64,000 nucleotides of DNA from Nitrospira sp. GTDB taxonomy: Bacteria > Nitrospirota > Nitrospiria > Nitrospirales > Nitrospiraceae. Both the position numbers and the translations under genes were made by a program. The stretch is from assembly GCA_009594995.1 (NCBI GenBank), contig VOPR01000004.1, forward strand, positions 1-64,000, given 5' to 3'. The stretch's first letter is position 1. The number at the start of each line of letters is the position of its first letter. Under the pieces are notes generated by a model. The model saw only the letters and a list, made by a program, of their open reading frames with translations. It had not been told where the DNA came from and searched no databases. This document shows, piece by piece, positions 27,012-36,984 of the stretch.

Positions 27012-28232
27012 ATGGCCGAGACCAATCATGAAACGCCCGTCGTCCTGACGGTCAATGCCGGATCATCGAGTGTGAAGTGGGCGCTGTTCCAAGTGGCTGC
27101 TTCGCCTGCGCGGACGGCAGGAGGACGGATCGAACGCATCGGGCTTCCGGATGGCATTGTGACTTTTACCGATGGCGCGACCGGGCATGACCAACGGCGT
27201 GTCGCGCAGATCCAGGACCACGCGGCTGCCGTCCGGTGGCTCACGGACCAACTTGCGCAGAGCGGCCGGGGAATATCTATTAAGGCGATCGGCCATCGGG
27301 TCGTACATGGGGGGAGCCGTTATGTCGATCCCCAGGTGATATCGGGGGAGGTAATGGAGGAACTGCGCCGGCTCAGTCCCTACGATCCCGAGCATCTCCC
27401 GGCCGAACTCACCCTGATCGAAGCCTTTGCCGCACAGTATCCCACCATCCCGCAGGTCGCCTGCTTTGACACAGGATTCCATCAACATCTGCCTGCAGTC
27501 GCGCGTCTGATTGCCATTCCGCGCCGGTACGAAAAACAGGGCGTCAGGCGATACGGGTTTCACGGCCTGTCCTACGCCTATCTAATGGACGAACTGGAGC
27601 GTGTGGCCGGCCGTGAGGCCGCGCACGGCAAGGTGATTCTTGCCCATCTGGGAAATGGGGCCAGTCTCGCCGCAGTGCGGGATGGCGTGAGCATCGATAC
27701 GACGATGGGATTCACCCCGGCCTCCGGCCTGCCGATGAGCACCAGGTCCGGGGATTTAGACCCTGGTCTGGTGTCGTATCTCTCTAAAACCGAGGGCATG
27801 ACCGCGGATCAATTTCACCATATGGTGAATGCGCAGTCCGGCCTCTTGGGTCTGTCGGAAACCAGCCCCGACCTGCGTGACCTGTTGGCGCAGGAAGGGC
27901 ACGATCAGCGCGCAGCCGAGGCGGTGGCGGTATTTTGTTATCAGGGCAAGAAGTGGATCGGCGCCTATGCGGCGGCGTTGGGCGGACTGGACCAGCTCGT
28001 GTTCAGCGGTGGCATCGGCGAACATTCCTCTCTTGTACGCGCCCGTATGTGTGAAGGCCTGGACTTTCTCGGCGTGCAATTGGATCAGGCGCGCAACGAT
28101 GCTCAGGACGCGGTCATTTCCAGGCTGGATAGCCGCGTGACGGTACGGGTGATCCGTACCGACGAAGAAAGTCAGATTGCGCAGTCCGTCTGCCGGCTGC
28201 TGGCTTTGCCTGCAGGCCGCGGAACACGATAA
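27012..28232 (+). CDS. ackA: Acetate kinase
   Basis: 406 residues, the usual family length. The N-terminal phosphate-binding motif is LTVNAGSSSVKWALF; the family signatures FHGLSYAYL and GNGASLAAVRDGVSIDTTMGF are present, as is STRSGDLDP. It interconverts acetyl phosphate + ADP and acetate + ATP in the cytoplasm. The phosphoketolase gene starts 64 bp downstream, so the pair can convert xylulose-5-P or fructose-6-P to acetyl phosphate and then to acetate and ATP. An operon is likely. The ribosome binding site (GGAAGAGGAAG) is about 11 bases before the ATG. Confidence 0.95.
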   Translation: MAETNHETPVVLTVNAGSSSVKWALFQVAASPARTAGGRIERIGLPDGIVTFTDGATGHDQRRVAQIQDHAAAVRWLTDQLAQSGRGISIKAIGHRVVHGGSRYVDPQVISGEVMEELRRLSPYDPEHLPAELTLIEAFAAQYPTIPQVACFDTGFHQHLPAVARLIAIPRRYEKQGVRRYGFHGLSYAYLMDELERVAGREAAHGKVILAHLGNGASLAAVRDGVSIDTTMGFTPASGLPMSTRSGDLDPGLVSYLSKTEGMTADQFHHMVNAQSGLLGLSETSPDLRDLLAQEGHDQRAAEAVAVFCYQGKKWIGAYAAALGGLDQLVFSGGIGEHSSLVRARMCEGLDFLGVQLDQARNDAQDAVISRLDSRVTVRVIRTDEESQIAQSVCRLLALPAGRGTR

Positions 28233-28296
28233 ACGATCGCCCTGATCGGGTCTGCGCGAGGTGACGGGGTCTTTCCAAATCTGAAAGAGGGAACTC

Positions 28297-30672
28297 ATGA
28301 ACCAGACGATGCAAGCGAATCAGCCGCTGAGCCCTGAGATGGTTCAACGGATTCATGCCTACTGGCGGGCGGCCAATTATCTCTCCGTCGGACAAATTTA
28401 TTTGTATGACAACCCGCTGCTGAAGCAGCCGTTGAAGCGGGAGCATATCAAGCCGCGCCTGCTCGGCCATTGGGGGACGACGCCCGGGCTGAATTTTATT
28501 TATGCCCATCTCAACCGGATCATCAAGGCGCAGGACCTTTCGGTGCTCTACATCGCGGGGCCCGGCCATGGCGGTCCGGGCATCGTTGCGAACGTCTATC
28601 TCGAAGGGACCTACAGCGAGGTCTATCCGAACATCTCGCAAGACGAGGCGGGGCTCCAGCGACTGTTCAAACAATTTTCCTTCCCCGGCGGCATTCCGAG
28701 CCATGTGGCACCGGAAACGCCCGGTTCAATTCACGAGGGTGGCGAACTGGGGTATTCCCTGGCTCACGCCTACGGCGCAGTCTTTGATCATCCTGAATTG
28801 CTCGTAGCCTGCGTGATCGGCGACGGGGAAGCGGAAACCGGCCCGCTGGCCGGCAGTTGGCACGGGAACAAGTTCTTGAATCCGGTGCGTGACGGCGCCG
28901 TGCTGCCCATTCTCCATTTGAACGGCTACAAGATTGCCGGGCCGACGGTCTTGTCGCGCATGCCGCCGGATGAACTCGAATCGCTGCTGATCGGGTATGG
29001 GCACCAGCCGTTTTTTGTAGAAGGCGACGACCCCGAGACGATGCATCAACTGATGGCCGCTACGCTGGACGAGATCGTGACGACGATCCGGCGCATTCAA
29101 CAGGAGGCCCGCTTCAAGGGGTTCACCGCTCGCCCGCGCTGGCCCATGATCGTATTGCGCACCCCGAAAGGATGGACCGGTCCGAAGGAAGTGGACGGCA
29201 AGCTGACGGAGGGGACGTTCCGTTCTCACCAGGTGCCCATGGGCGACATGGACAAGCCCGGGCATGTCGAGTTGTTGGAGACCTGGCTGAAGAGTTACAA
29301 GCCGGAGGAGCTGTTCGACGAGGCGGGAAAGCTGGTGCCCGAGCTGGCCTCATTGGCGCCGACCGGCGAGCGGCGCATGGGTGCTATTGCCTGTGCGAAC
29401 GGCGGCACTCTCCTGCGCGACCTGCACATGCCGGACTTCCGGCAGTATGCGGTGCCGGTCGTGAAGCCGGGGGCGGACGAGGCCGAAGCCACCAGAGTAC
29501 AGGGACTCTTCCTGCGCGACATTCTGAAAAGTAATCCGCACAACTTCCGGGTCTTCGGGCCGGACGAGACGGCGTCCAATCGCTGGGGCGCTCTGTTCGA
29601 GGTGACCGACCGTTGTTCGACGGAGGAAATCCTGGCCACCGACGAACATGTGGCTCATGACGGGCGTGTCATGGAGATCTTGAGCGAGCACCTCTGTCAG
29701 GGCTGGCTCGAAGGGTATCTGCTGACCGGGCGGCATGGATTCATGAATTGCTATGAGGCGTTCATTCATATCATCGATTCCATGTTCAACCAGCATGCGA
29801 AGTGGTTGAAGACTTCGCGGGAGATTCCCTGGCGCAGGCCGATCGCGTCGCTCAACTACCTGTTGACCTCGCACGTGTGGCGGCAGGATCACAATGGATT
29901 CAGCCACCAGGATCCGGGGTTCATCGACCATGTGGTGAATAAGAAGGCGGAAGTGATTCGCGTCTACCTGCCGCCCGATGCCAACACACTCCTGTCGGTT
30001 ACCGATCACTGCTTGCGCAGCCGCGACTACGTGAACGTGGTCGTCGCGGGCAAACAGCCGGCACCGCAGTGGCTGGATATGGAATCCGCCATCCTGCATT
30101 GCACGGCCGGGATCGGCATCTGGGAATGGGCCAGCAACGACCGCGGCAGCGAACCGGATGTGGTCATGGCCTGTTGCGGCGACGTGCCGACCATGGAGAC
30201 CCTGGCGGCGGTCGAAATTTTGCGCGTGGCCCAGCCTAATTTGAAGGTGCGGGTCGTGAACGTGGTCGATCTCATGAAGCTGCAGCCGGCGAGTGAACAT
30301 CCGCACGGCATGTCCGACAAGGAGTTTGATGCCCTGTTTACCACGGACAAACCGATCATTTTCGCCTTCCATGGCTATCCCTGGTTGATCCATCGCCTGA
30401 CCTACCGGCGGACGAATCATCACAATCTGCATGTGCGCGGCTACAAAGAAGAAGGCACGACGACGACACCCTTCGACATGGTCGTGTTGAACGATCTCGA
30501 CCGATTCCACCTTGTGGCCGATGTCGTGGACCGCGTGCCGCAACTCGGGGCGCGCGCGGCGTATCTCAAACAAGAGATGCGCGACAAGCGCATGCAGCAC
30601 AAGCAGTACATCGAGATCCATGGCACCGACATGCCGGAGATCAGGAACTGGAAATGGAGCGGAAAACGGTAG
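28297..30672 (+). CDS. xfp: Xylulose-5-phosphate / fructose-6-phosphate phosphoketolase
   Basis: 791 residues, typical for the family. Signatures seen include [40 protein letters not shown], the thiamine diphosphate region [36 protein letters not shown], and [19 protein letters not shown] near the C-terminal domain. The ThDP enzyme cleaves the ketose phosphate with inorganic phosphate to acetyl phosphate and glyceraldehyde-3-P (or erythrose-4-P). Acetate kinase lies immediately upstream and a HAD phosphatase starts 5 bp after its stop. The three together look like one transcript for a phosphoketolase bypass. Confidence 0.96.
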   Translation: MNQTMQANQPLSPEMVQRIHAYWRAANYLSVGQIYLYDNPLLKQPLKREHIKPRLLGHWGTTPGLNFIYAHLNRIIKAQDLSVLYIAGPGHGGPGIVANVYLEGTYSEVYPNISQDEAGLQRLFKQFSFPGGIPSHVAPETPGSIHEGGELGYSLAHAYGAVFDHPELLVACVIGDGEAETGPLAGSWHGNKFLNPVRDGAVLPILHLNGYKIAGPTVLSRMPPDELESLLIGYGHQPFFVEGDDPETMHQLMAATLDEIVTTIRRIQQEARFKGFTARPRWPMIVLRTPKGWTGPKEVDGKLTEGTFRSHQVPMGDMDKPGHVELLETWLKSYKPEELFDEAGKLVPELASLAPTGERRMGAIACANGGTLLRDLHMPDFRQYAVPVVKPGADEAEATRVQGLFLRDILKSNPHNFRVFGPDETASNRWGALFEVTDRCSTEEILATDEHVAHDGRVMEILSEHLCQGWLEGYLLTGRHGFMNCYEAFIHIIDSMFNQHAKWLKTSREIPWRRPIASLNYLLTSHVWRQDHNGFSHQDPGFIDHVVNKKAEVIRVYLPPDANTLLSVTDHCLRSRDYVNVVVAGKQPAPQWLDMESAILHCTAGIGIWEWASNDRGSEPDVVMACCGDVPTMETLAAVEILRVAQPNLKVRVVNVVDLMKLQPASEHPHGMSDKEFDALFTTDKPIIFAFHGYPWLIHRLTYRRTNHHNLHVRGYKEEGTTTTPFDMVVLNDLDRFHLVADVVDRVPQLGARAAYLKQEMRDKRMQHKQYIEIHGTDMPEIRNWKWSGKR

Positions 30673-30676
30673 GCCT

Positions 30677-31363
30677 ATGGTCGTGGCGAAGACGGTTGTC
30701 TTGTTCGATGTGGACAATACCTTGCTGGACAATGATCAGATTGCGGTTGATCTGACGCAGCATCTCGATGAGGAAATCGGCTCCCGTGGAGAGCGGCAGT
30801 ACTGGGCGATCTTCGAAGAGCTGCGGACGCAGCTGGGCTACGTCGATTATCTCGGGGCGTTGCAGCGCTACCGGCAGGAGTATCCGCGCGATCCCCATCT
30901 CCTGACCCTCTCCAGATTTTTGCTCAATTACCCGTTTGCCGAGCGATTGTTCCCGCAGGCGCGCGAAGTCGTGCGCCATGTTTCGCAGTGGGGGCAGGCG
31001 GTGATTCTTTCGGATGGAGACGTGGTCTTCCAGCCGCGCAAGATCGACCGGTCCGGTCTCTTTGAAGTGGTTGAGGGGCATGTGCTCATCTACATTCACA
31101 AAGAGAAAGAGCTAGACGATGTCGAGCAACGGTATCCGGCCGACCATTATGTGATGGTCGATGACAAGTTGCGCATTCTCACTGCGGTGAAGGCCTATTG
31201 GGGGCCTCGCGTGACGACGGTGTTTCCGCGGCAAGGACACTACGCGAAGGATCCCGAGGTGCTGCGGACCTTTCCAGCCGCAGACCTCACCATCGATCGC
31301 ATCAGTGATTTACTGACCATCGATCGGAACAGGCTCCTCGCCGCCGCAAACCAGCGCGTGTGA
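30677..31363 (+). CDS. HAD-superfamily hydrolase
   Basis: 228 residues from the ATG at 30677, five bases after the phosphoketolase stop codon; a longer frame inside that gene is a shadow. The HAD nucleophile motif is VVLFDVDNTLLDND (the two Asp). Motif II is VILSDGD, and the loop MVDDKLRIL is the acidic motif IV. A helical cap insert (about 25-95) follows motif I. Members are usually phosphatases. Its place in the phosphoketolase transcript suggests a sugar-phosphate or acetyl-phosphate-related substrate, but this is inference. Confidence 0.82.
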   Translation: MVVAKTVVLFDVDNTLLDNDQIAVDLTQHLDEEIGSRGERQYWAIFEELRTQLGYVDYLGALQRYRQEYPRDPHLLTLSRFLLNYPFAERLFPQAREVVRHVSQWGQAVILSDGDVVFQPRKIDRSGLFEVVEGHVLIYIHKEKELDDVEQRYPADHYVMVDDKLRILTAVKAYWGPRVTTVFPRQGHYAKDPEVLRTFPAADLTIDRISDLLTIDRNRLLAAANQRV

Positions 31364-31419
31364 TCATGCAGTCGATGGGTTGGTTCCGCTCATTCCACCT
31401 CTAATCAGGCAGGTGAACA

Positions 31420-32481
31420 ATGACACCCGAGAAGCCCGATGACAGGATCTGGTCCATCCCGCTTGACCGCCGACAGTTGTTGAAAGGCCTGGGTGTTGCC
31501 GGAGGGCTCATGGCGCTCGGCGGCCCGCGCCGCCTGGCCGAAGCACTCGCCGCGGACCCTTCCGCCATGGGCAATTCTACCGGCGAGGTTCCGCGGCGTG
31601 CGTTGGGGAAAACCGGCGTACAGGTCTCGGCCCTCTGTTTCGGGGGTGCGCATTGGGGCCGGATTCAGGACGATGGGGAGGCCATTCGTCTGTTGCATGC
31701 CGCCATCGACGCCGGCGTGAATTTTCTCGACAATGCCTGGGAGTACAACGGCGGACGTTCCGAGGAACTGATGGGCAAGGCGCTGCAGGGGAAACGGCAG
31801 CAGGTGGTGCTCATGACCAAGGTTTGCTCGCACGGGCGTGACAAGAAGGTGGCCATGCAGCAATTGGAAGAATCGCTGCGTCGCTTGAAGACCGATTATC
31901 TCGATCTCTGGCAGATCCACGAAGTGGTGTATGAAGACGATCCCGATCGGCACTTTGCTCCGCACGGCGGGACGGAAGCCTTGCTGGAGGCGAAACGACA
32001 GGGCAAGGTGCGGTTCATCGGATTCACCGGGCACAAGCACCCGCAGATCCATCTCAAGATGCTGTCTCACGACTTTCCGTTCGATACGTGCCAGATGCCG
32101 TTGAATGTGTTTGACGGGACCTATCGCAGCTTCGAACGGGAGGTGTTGCCGGTCTTGAATCAACGCGGGATTGCCCCGTTGGGCATGAAGAGTCTGATCG
32201 GCAATGCCGAGCCGATCAAGCAGGGAATTGTGAAGCCTGAGGAGGCGATACGCTATGTGCTGAGTCTACCGATCGCCTCGTTGGTCAGCGGAATCGATTC
32301 GCCACAGGTCCTGCAGCAGAATCTCGACATCGTCCGACGGTTTACGCCCATGACTGTCGCCGAGATGGAGGGGCTGCGTAGTAGAGTCGCCATGTTTGCG
32401 ATGGACGGGCGGTACGAACTGTTCAAATCCAGCAACCGGTACGACGGCCGCATCGGACGCGAGCAGCACGGCATCTCCTAG
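31420..32481 (+). CDS. Aldo/keto reductase with Tat-like leader
   Basis: 353 residues. The N-terminus has DRRQLLKGLGVAGGLMALGG, a twin-arginine-type leader, so export to the periplasm is likely. The AKR barrel starts at RRALGKTGVQVSALCFGG. The tetrad is visible as NFLDNAWEY (Asp, Tyr), VLMTKV (Lys) and LWQIHEV (His). It should reduce aldehydes or ketones with NAD(P)H, and a Tat leader on such an enzyme implies cofactor loading before export. It follows the HAD gene by 56 bp and may belong to the same transcript. Substrate unknown. Confidence 0.85.
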   Translation: MTPEKPDDRIWSIPLDRRQLLKGLGVAGGLMALGGPRRLAEALAADPSAMGNSTGEVPRRALGKTGVQVSALCFGGAHWGRIQDDGEAIRLLHAAIDAGVNFLDNAWEYNGGRSEELMGKALQGKRQQVVLMTKVCSHGRDKKVAMQQLEESLRRLKTDYLDLWQIHEVVYEDDPDRHFAPHGGTEALLEAKRQGKVRFIGFTGHKHPQIHLKMLSHDFPFDTCQMPLNVFDGTYRSFEREVLPVLNQRGIAPLGMKSLIGNAEPIKQGIVKPEEAIRYVLSLPIASLVSGIDSPQVLQQNLDIVRRFTPMTVAEMEGLRSRVAMFAMDGRYELFKSSNRYDGRIGREQHGIS

Positions 32482-32551
32482 CAGGCTGATGATTCCGGTC
32501 GCGCGTCCTGCGGCCTTGCCGAACCGCCTGCAAAGCTTCGCATCGTCCGTC

Positions 32552-34063
32552 TTAACGCCACTCGACTGCTCCGAAGCCGGAATCCCCCAGAATGACATAC
32601 ATCAAGCTGACGGCCGCGACCGTCTGATTGCGAAATTCTACGCTCGGATAGTGGGCATCGCGGTGAGAGACCGTGTAGCGAAGCGCCACGCCGTGCCGGT
32701 CGAAGACGCGAAGGGTGAGGGAGGATTCTGCGCGGATGATATTTTCCTGCCCATGCCGTTCGGGTGAGAGAAAGTCGCTGACATAATATTCCCGCCCCGT
32801 GATATCGAACATCGCCCGGTTGGCATAAATGAGCCGGAGCGCGACGAGCGCCTGCGGTGTAGTGCCGTAGTGATAGTCTCGTTCCTCCGTACGTTGAATG
32901 CTTCCGGCCGCCCCATATCCTGCACCACCCAGAAACGTTCCTTGCAGCGCAACGTCGTCCGACAGCCAGGACTGCCAGACGGTTCCCAGCGAGAGGGCGG
33001 TGCTGGAGACCCGGAACACTTGCGGCGAAATATAATCATAGCTGCCGAAGAGTCCCCAGATTCCACGCGTCGTGTCGCCGGATGCGTAGGCTTTTCCCGC
33101 CAGCAGTCCGCGAGTGCTGATGGTTTCCAGGGTATTGGCCGTGGCTGCGGAGACATGAAAATCGAAATAGTCGAAGGGGCGTGTGTACCCGTAGCCCGGC
33201 TTGCCGGGAAGGCCATAGGTCAAGGTGAACTCGCCCACTGCGCCATGTTCGTTCACATTCGAAGCAACGTTATGGCTGCTGGAGGTGAGCGTACCGCCCG
33301 CCTCCAACCGCATGAATGTGGCTGGGCGATGGCTCGGATAGACGGCGTCGAACCGGTTCCCAAACACCAAACGATTGAAGCCGGTGGGTGGGGAAATGAT
33401 GGCGGCACCGAGCTCGCGCCAAAACCCCGGGCGGCCATCGTCGGATTCGAGGAGCAGATTGGCCATCCTGAACAGGGGCTCGCCCAGGAATGTTCCGCCG
33501 ATGGGCGTCGCGATCATGTCATTGATCGAGGGATTCGTTTTTTCGCCGCCGATTTCCCAGAGAAAGCTCCCGGCGACGCTATACAAAGACGATTCCCAAA
33601 AGTTCAAGCCCGATGAACGGGCCAGCCCGAAGTAGACGCTTCCACTGTAGGGATGCAGGAACTGGTTCACGGAAAACTGGTCGTTGTCGAGCACCCATTT
33701 CGAATCGGTGAGATGCTGACGAATGGTGGTGCCGGTGGTGCGGTAGTCTGCCATCGGTTCTGTGAAATGTCGGTCGAACTGGTTCAGCAGGAAGAGGTAC
33801 GTGAGGATTTCCGCGGCTGGAATCAGATAACTGCGACCTTCTCTTGTCTCCCAATTGAGTACTGAAGAGCGCTCGGCATTCTTTGCCGAAGCATCTGCCC
33901 GATCAGCGTGATTGACGGGCCCGACCAGGTCGCGTTCGCCGGTGGGTCCGGTGGGCTGAGGGAATTGGACCTGCGTCATTCCCATGTCCGGACACATCAG
34001 GACAAGCGCCGATACCAGGGGAATGGTGCGAATAATCTGACGGATATGCAGTAGTGACTTCAT
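32552..34063 (-). CDS. DUF3943-like envelope protein
   Basis: 503 residues from the ATG at 34063 (MKSLLHIRQIIRTIPLVSALVLM). A signal segment precedes a region with NQFLHPYSGSVYFGLARSSG and FLWEIGGEKTNPSINDMI, which match the DUF3943 pattern (HPY...FWES...GEP...INDM). The C-terminal half alternates polar and hydrophobic residues like a beta-barrel (RLEAGGTLTSSS, YDYISPQVFRVSSTALSLG). Probably an outer-membrane or periplasmic lipid-associated protein. It converges on the aldo/keto reductase gene. Confidence 0.78.
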   Translation of the reverse strand: MKSLLHIRQIIRTIPLVSALVLMCPDMGMTQVQFPQPTGPTGERDLVGPVNHADRADASAKNAERSSVLNWETREGRSYLIPAAEILTYLFLLNQFDRHFTEPMADYRTTGTTIRQHLTDSKWVLDNDQFSVNQFLHPYSGSVYFGLARSSGLNFWESSLYSVAGSFLWEIGGEKTNPSINDMIATPIGGTFLGEPLFRMANLLLESDDGRPGFWRELGAAIISPPTGFNRLVFGNRFDAVYPSHRPATFMRLEAGGTLTSSSHNVASNVNEHGAVGEFTLTYGLPGKPGYGYTRPFDYFDFHVSAATANTLETISTRGLLAGKAYASGDTTRGIWGLFGSYDYISPQVFRVSSTALSLGTVWQSWLSDDVALQGTFLGGAGYGAAGSIQRTEERDYHYGTTPQALVALRLIYANRAMFDITGREYYVSDFLSPERHGQENIIRAESSLTLRVFDRHGVALRYTVSHRDAHYPSVEFRNQTVAAVSLMYVILGDSGFGAVEWR

Positions 34064-34173
34064 ACGGGGGCGCGGCCCTTCCACTGTGAGTTGATCGCAT
34101 CAAGCCGCTCGCGGATACTCGGGGAAACCCTAGATCGGGCAATTAGGAATGCCTGGGGCGGGGTGGAACTCAG

Positions 34174-35073
34174 CTAGCGCGGTTTCACCAGCCGATGCAG
34201 GCTGCCGCCGGTGGCAAGGCGCGCAAACTGTTGCTTCACACCATTCACGCGCGCGAGGTAGGAGGCCGTGTCATGGTCGCCGCATTTCTGGTGGGAGCTG
34301 AGGCGAAAACCGCGAGCGGCGAAGGCATGGCCGGCTCCCGCCCCGCAGAGGTGGATCAGCGCGGCGAGGTCTTGCTTCTGTTGCCTCGTGATAGAGGCGG
34401 TTCGCCGGGAGCCGATCGTCGCGGCGACTTGGCGATCAAGCAGGGCGGCAGTCAGTTCGATAGCATGGCTCGGAACAACCCTGGTGTAGAGGCTGTTGAA
34501 CCAACAGGAGTGCACGTCGTTCCACGGGCCGTCTTCTGCCACGACGTGGTTGTGGATGCAGTAACGCTTGGCCTCGCGAAATGTGCCGTCGGTCAACTGG
34601 AACATGCCCACTGCGCTGGAGGCCGGTCGATACCACTCGAACGGATTCCACGACATCCGCCAGCGCCAATAGGTTCGCGCCACGGGATTGCCGGCTCCTT
34701 CCACTTGCGCGAGCGCGGCGAGCAATTCCGGTGTGATGATCGCCGTCGAATGCTCACGAAACAGGGTGCCGTATTCTTGCCAGGTCGCCGCAGGGTTCTT
34801 ATCCAGCGCGTCCTCCAGGGGAAACAACACCTCGGTCGGTTTATTGATTGCGTGAAAGATCCAGTTGAGGGTCAACCAGAGGCCGAAGAGGAGTAGGACA
34901 CTGATGAGGAGGCGCGGAACCGGATGGGTTTTCCCGAGCGCGTGCAGGAACGCCCGAAGTTCACGCCAGCGGAGGCCCCCGAATCGTGAGAGTGCGGAGA
35001 GCGTGAGCCGGCGGCGTGAGCGACTGCGGTGAGAGGAATGAGTGCCGGCACGATGAGCAGGTCTAGGCGCCAT
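34174..35073 (-). CDS. Membrane-anchored lysozyme-like (transglycosylase SLT) protein
   Basis: 299 residues. An Arg/His/Ser-rich cytoplasmic start (1-50) is followed by one membrane span (about 53-75, LLISVLLLFGLWLTLNWIF). The outer part resembles the SLT fold: ITPELLAALAQVEGAGNP has the candidate catalytic Glu and SSAVGMFQLTDGTF the following GxxQ-type motif. LIHLCGAGAGHAFAARG follows. It probably cleaves peptidoglycan. Cysteines (YCIHNH, HSCWFN, HLCGAG, QKCGDH) may form disulfides. Confidence 0.78.
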   Translation of the reverse strand: MAPRPAHRAGTHSSHRSRSRRRLTLSALSRFGGLRWRELRAFLHALGKTHPVPRLLISVLLLFGLWLTLNWIFHAINKPTEVLFPLEDALDKNPAATWQEYGTLFREHSTAIITPELLAALAQVEGAGNPVARTYWRWRMSWNPFEWYRPASSAVGMFQLTDGTFREAKRYCIHNHVVAEDGPWNDVHSCWFNSLYTRVVPSHAIELTAALLDRQVAATIGSRRTASITRQQKQDLAALIHLCGAGAGHAFAARGFRLSSHQKCGDHDTASYLARVNGVKQQFARLATGGSLHRLVKPR

Positions 35074-35186
35074 CGCCTCACTATAACCGAAATCGATTCT
35101 GGCCCTGGCTACTTATTCCCGACAGCATACGAATAGTCCTGCCACTATTTGCAGGCTCTCGCACGCGGCTTCAGTTATCTGTGTCG

Positions 35187-36479
35187 CTATCGGCCCCGGT
35201 GGCCGCCGCTGCTGTGGGAATGGCTGTTGCTATGCCCGCCGGAGCTGCCTGAGGATCGAGGCGCCATGCTGACCGATGGGCTATGCTGCGGCATCGATGG
35301 GGTGCTCTGAATATTCGGCGGACTCGGGCGCCAGAAGTGATTGGGGTGAACCTGGTAGGGCTGCGACTGAGGAGCGAATTGACGTGTCACCGGTGGAACC
35401 GATCTCGGTGTTGGGATGACCACCACGTCGCCCACCCTGGCTGGCTGACTTTGGCTGTTGAGGAGGGGCGCGGCCTGCTGTTGGTGGTTATAAGCTAGGG
35501 GTGGAACCAACAGCGAGTGGCGCGGCGGCATGGAGACCGGCGGTTGTGCTGGCGGAGCGGTGTTGTTGTGCGCCGTGATCGTCTGTTGTGCGAGCGAGAG
35601 ATGGCGATGATGGGGCGAGAGGCGTTGCGCTTGAAGCAACAGGCCGTTGATGCCCGATGCGCCGAACCAGGGATAGGAGTAAAAGCCTAACGTAGGGTAG
35701 GTCCAACTCGTCCAGGCCTGTGACAGAAGCGCGTTGGCCTGCAACTGGTTGAGCATGTCTTCACGTTGATCCGTGTATTGTTGCACGTCGTATGGCGTGG
35801 CGGCCGAGGCCAGGGCGCGGTTGGTTTCATCGACTTGTGCCTGGAGCCGATCGGTCTCGGCCCGGAGGGCGAGGAGCTCTTGGCGAGCCTGGTCGTTCTC
35901 CCTGAGCGCGGCAATGGCTTGAACGACGTCATGTGGTTCGATGTCCGCCGTGAGGTCTACGCGAATCACGACATGATCCTGCTCCAGCCTCGTGGTCACC
36001 GTCTGATCGATCACCTTCACAATTCCCGCGGTGAAGCTGCGGATATCATCCCGCGTGACGTTCAAATCCCGCACTTCGGTGATGCGCTCGACGTAGGTCG
36101 CCACCTGCTCGAGGGCGTCCTGCTTTGCGGCTTCGGTTGCCAGGCGGACGGCATCGGCTCTGTTGTCATGATCACCCATCCGATACTCGCCGCTTGCGTT
36201 CACGGTGCGCGCATCAGCCGAGCGCATCGGAGGATCGGTTGCGACTGGCGGTGACGAGGGCTCCGCGGTGGGTTCAGCCTCGAAACTCCGCTGCGTCAGT
36301 TGTCGACGGTATTTCTCCGGCACTGACCCCAGTTCGTTGGTAAAGGTCTGCACTCCCTCGTCATTGGTGTAACTGTAGATGGCGGTCGAGGCGAAGGAGA
36401 AACTTGTGGAGAGCATGGAGGCGGAGAACCAGAATGAGAAGAGTGCGGAAGCGGTCAGCAATCTGCGGGAGCGAAACAT
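35187..36479 (-). CDS. Exported DUF4124-like protein with coiled region and His/Ser-rich tail
   Basis: 430 residues; GGAGGCTGTACC precedes the ATG at 36479. After the signal peptide (about 1-30), TAIYSYTNDEGVQTFTNELGSVPEKYR matches DUF4124. A middle region (about 95-235) is helical and charged. The C-terminal third is rich in Pro, Gln, Ser and His, ending SHSHSSGGHRGR. A metal-binding or flexible tail is possible. Function unknown. Confidence 0.7.
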   Translation of the reverse strand: MFRSRRLLTASALFSFWFSASMLSTSFSFASTAIYSYTNDEGVQTFTNELGSVPEKYRRQLTQRSFEAEPTAEPSSPPVATDPPMRSADARTVNASGEYRMGDHDNRADAVRLATEAAKQDALEQVATYVERITEVRDLNVTRDDIRSFTAGIVKVIDQTVTTRLEQDHVVIRVDLTADIEPHDVVQAIAALRENDQARQELLALRAETDRLQAQVDETNRALASAATPYDVQQYTDQREDMLNQLQANALLSQAWTSWTYPTLGFYSYPWFGASGINGLLLQAQRLSPHHRHLSLAQQTITAHNNTAPPAQPPVSMPPRHSLLVPPLAYNHQQQAAPLLNSQSQPARVGDVVVIPTPRSVPPVTRQFAPQSQPYQVHPNHFWRPSPPNIQSTPSMPQHSPSVSMAPRSSGSSGGHSNSHSHSSGGHRGR

Positions 36480-36633
36480 GGTACAGCCTCCCGTGTGAGT
36501 ACGAATTTAGGATAACACAGGAAGGGGAGCTGTTACTGCTAGGCCAGGCTTAGATATGTTGGGCAACGAACGGGCAGGTTTGTCGGGTGGCCGTACAATA
36601 GCATATGGGAGAGGGTCAAAAGCATGTGAATGC

Positions 36634-36655
36634 AAAGGCTGAAGCAGCCTTTTTC
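36634..36655 (+). terminator. Rho-independent-type hairpin
   Basis: AAAGGCTG (36634-36641) pairs with CAGCCTTT (36645-36652) around a 3-nt loop and runs into TTC. The shape is that of an intrinsic terminator on the plus strand, though no plus-strand gene ends nearby. It may be a remnant or insulate the island. Confidence 0.5.
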
Positions 36656-36708
36656 TAGAGCCTCCTCGAACAAGTTTTTTTGCAGAAATGCTGGTATTTA
36701 ATAAAATG

Positions 36709-36726
36709 TAGAGCCTTTCGGCTCTA
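36709..36726 (-). terminator. Short hairpin, terminator-like on the minus strand
   Basis: TAGAGCC (36709-36715) and GGCTCTA (36720-36726) pair perfectly around TTTC. On the minus strand the hairpin is followed by CATTTTATT. Weak candidate terminator or a structured site near the island boundary. Confidence 0.3.
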
Positions 36727-36984
36727 TTGATATGTCGTACGACGATCAACTACAAATTCTACAGTCTCAAATTTGTAGAGATATTGTTGGGATCGACCAC
36801 ATAATGCCGGAGTAGACTATGGAGATACGTAACTGGCAATTGCAGGGCGATAAGCGAGCAGTTCCAAGGTCATTACAATACGGTGGCCCAAGAAGTTTCG
36901 TCAAGTTTTTTGTTAGATACGTACACATTATTAAGCATATGCGCAGTCTATGTCCGTAAGTTTTTGCGAAAGGTGGTGTGTCCA

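Larger units (their letters stand above)
36480..36984. other. AT-rich divergent intergenic region at the edge of the accessory island
   Basis: About 505 bases between divergent genes, clearly richer in A/T than the sequence before it. It holds two hairpins (36634-36655 and 36709-36726, listed separately). No tRNA, attachment-site repeat or integrase remnant was recognised. The composition change suggests that this is the left boundary of transferred DNA. Confidence 0.5.

Noticed and set aside
29350..30732. 460-codon open frame on the minus strand
   Set aside because: Entirely antisense to the phosphoketolase gene, whose motifs are conserved; typical high-GC shadow frame.
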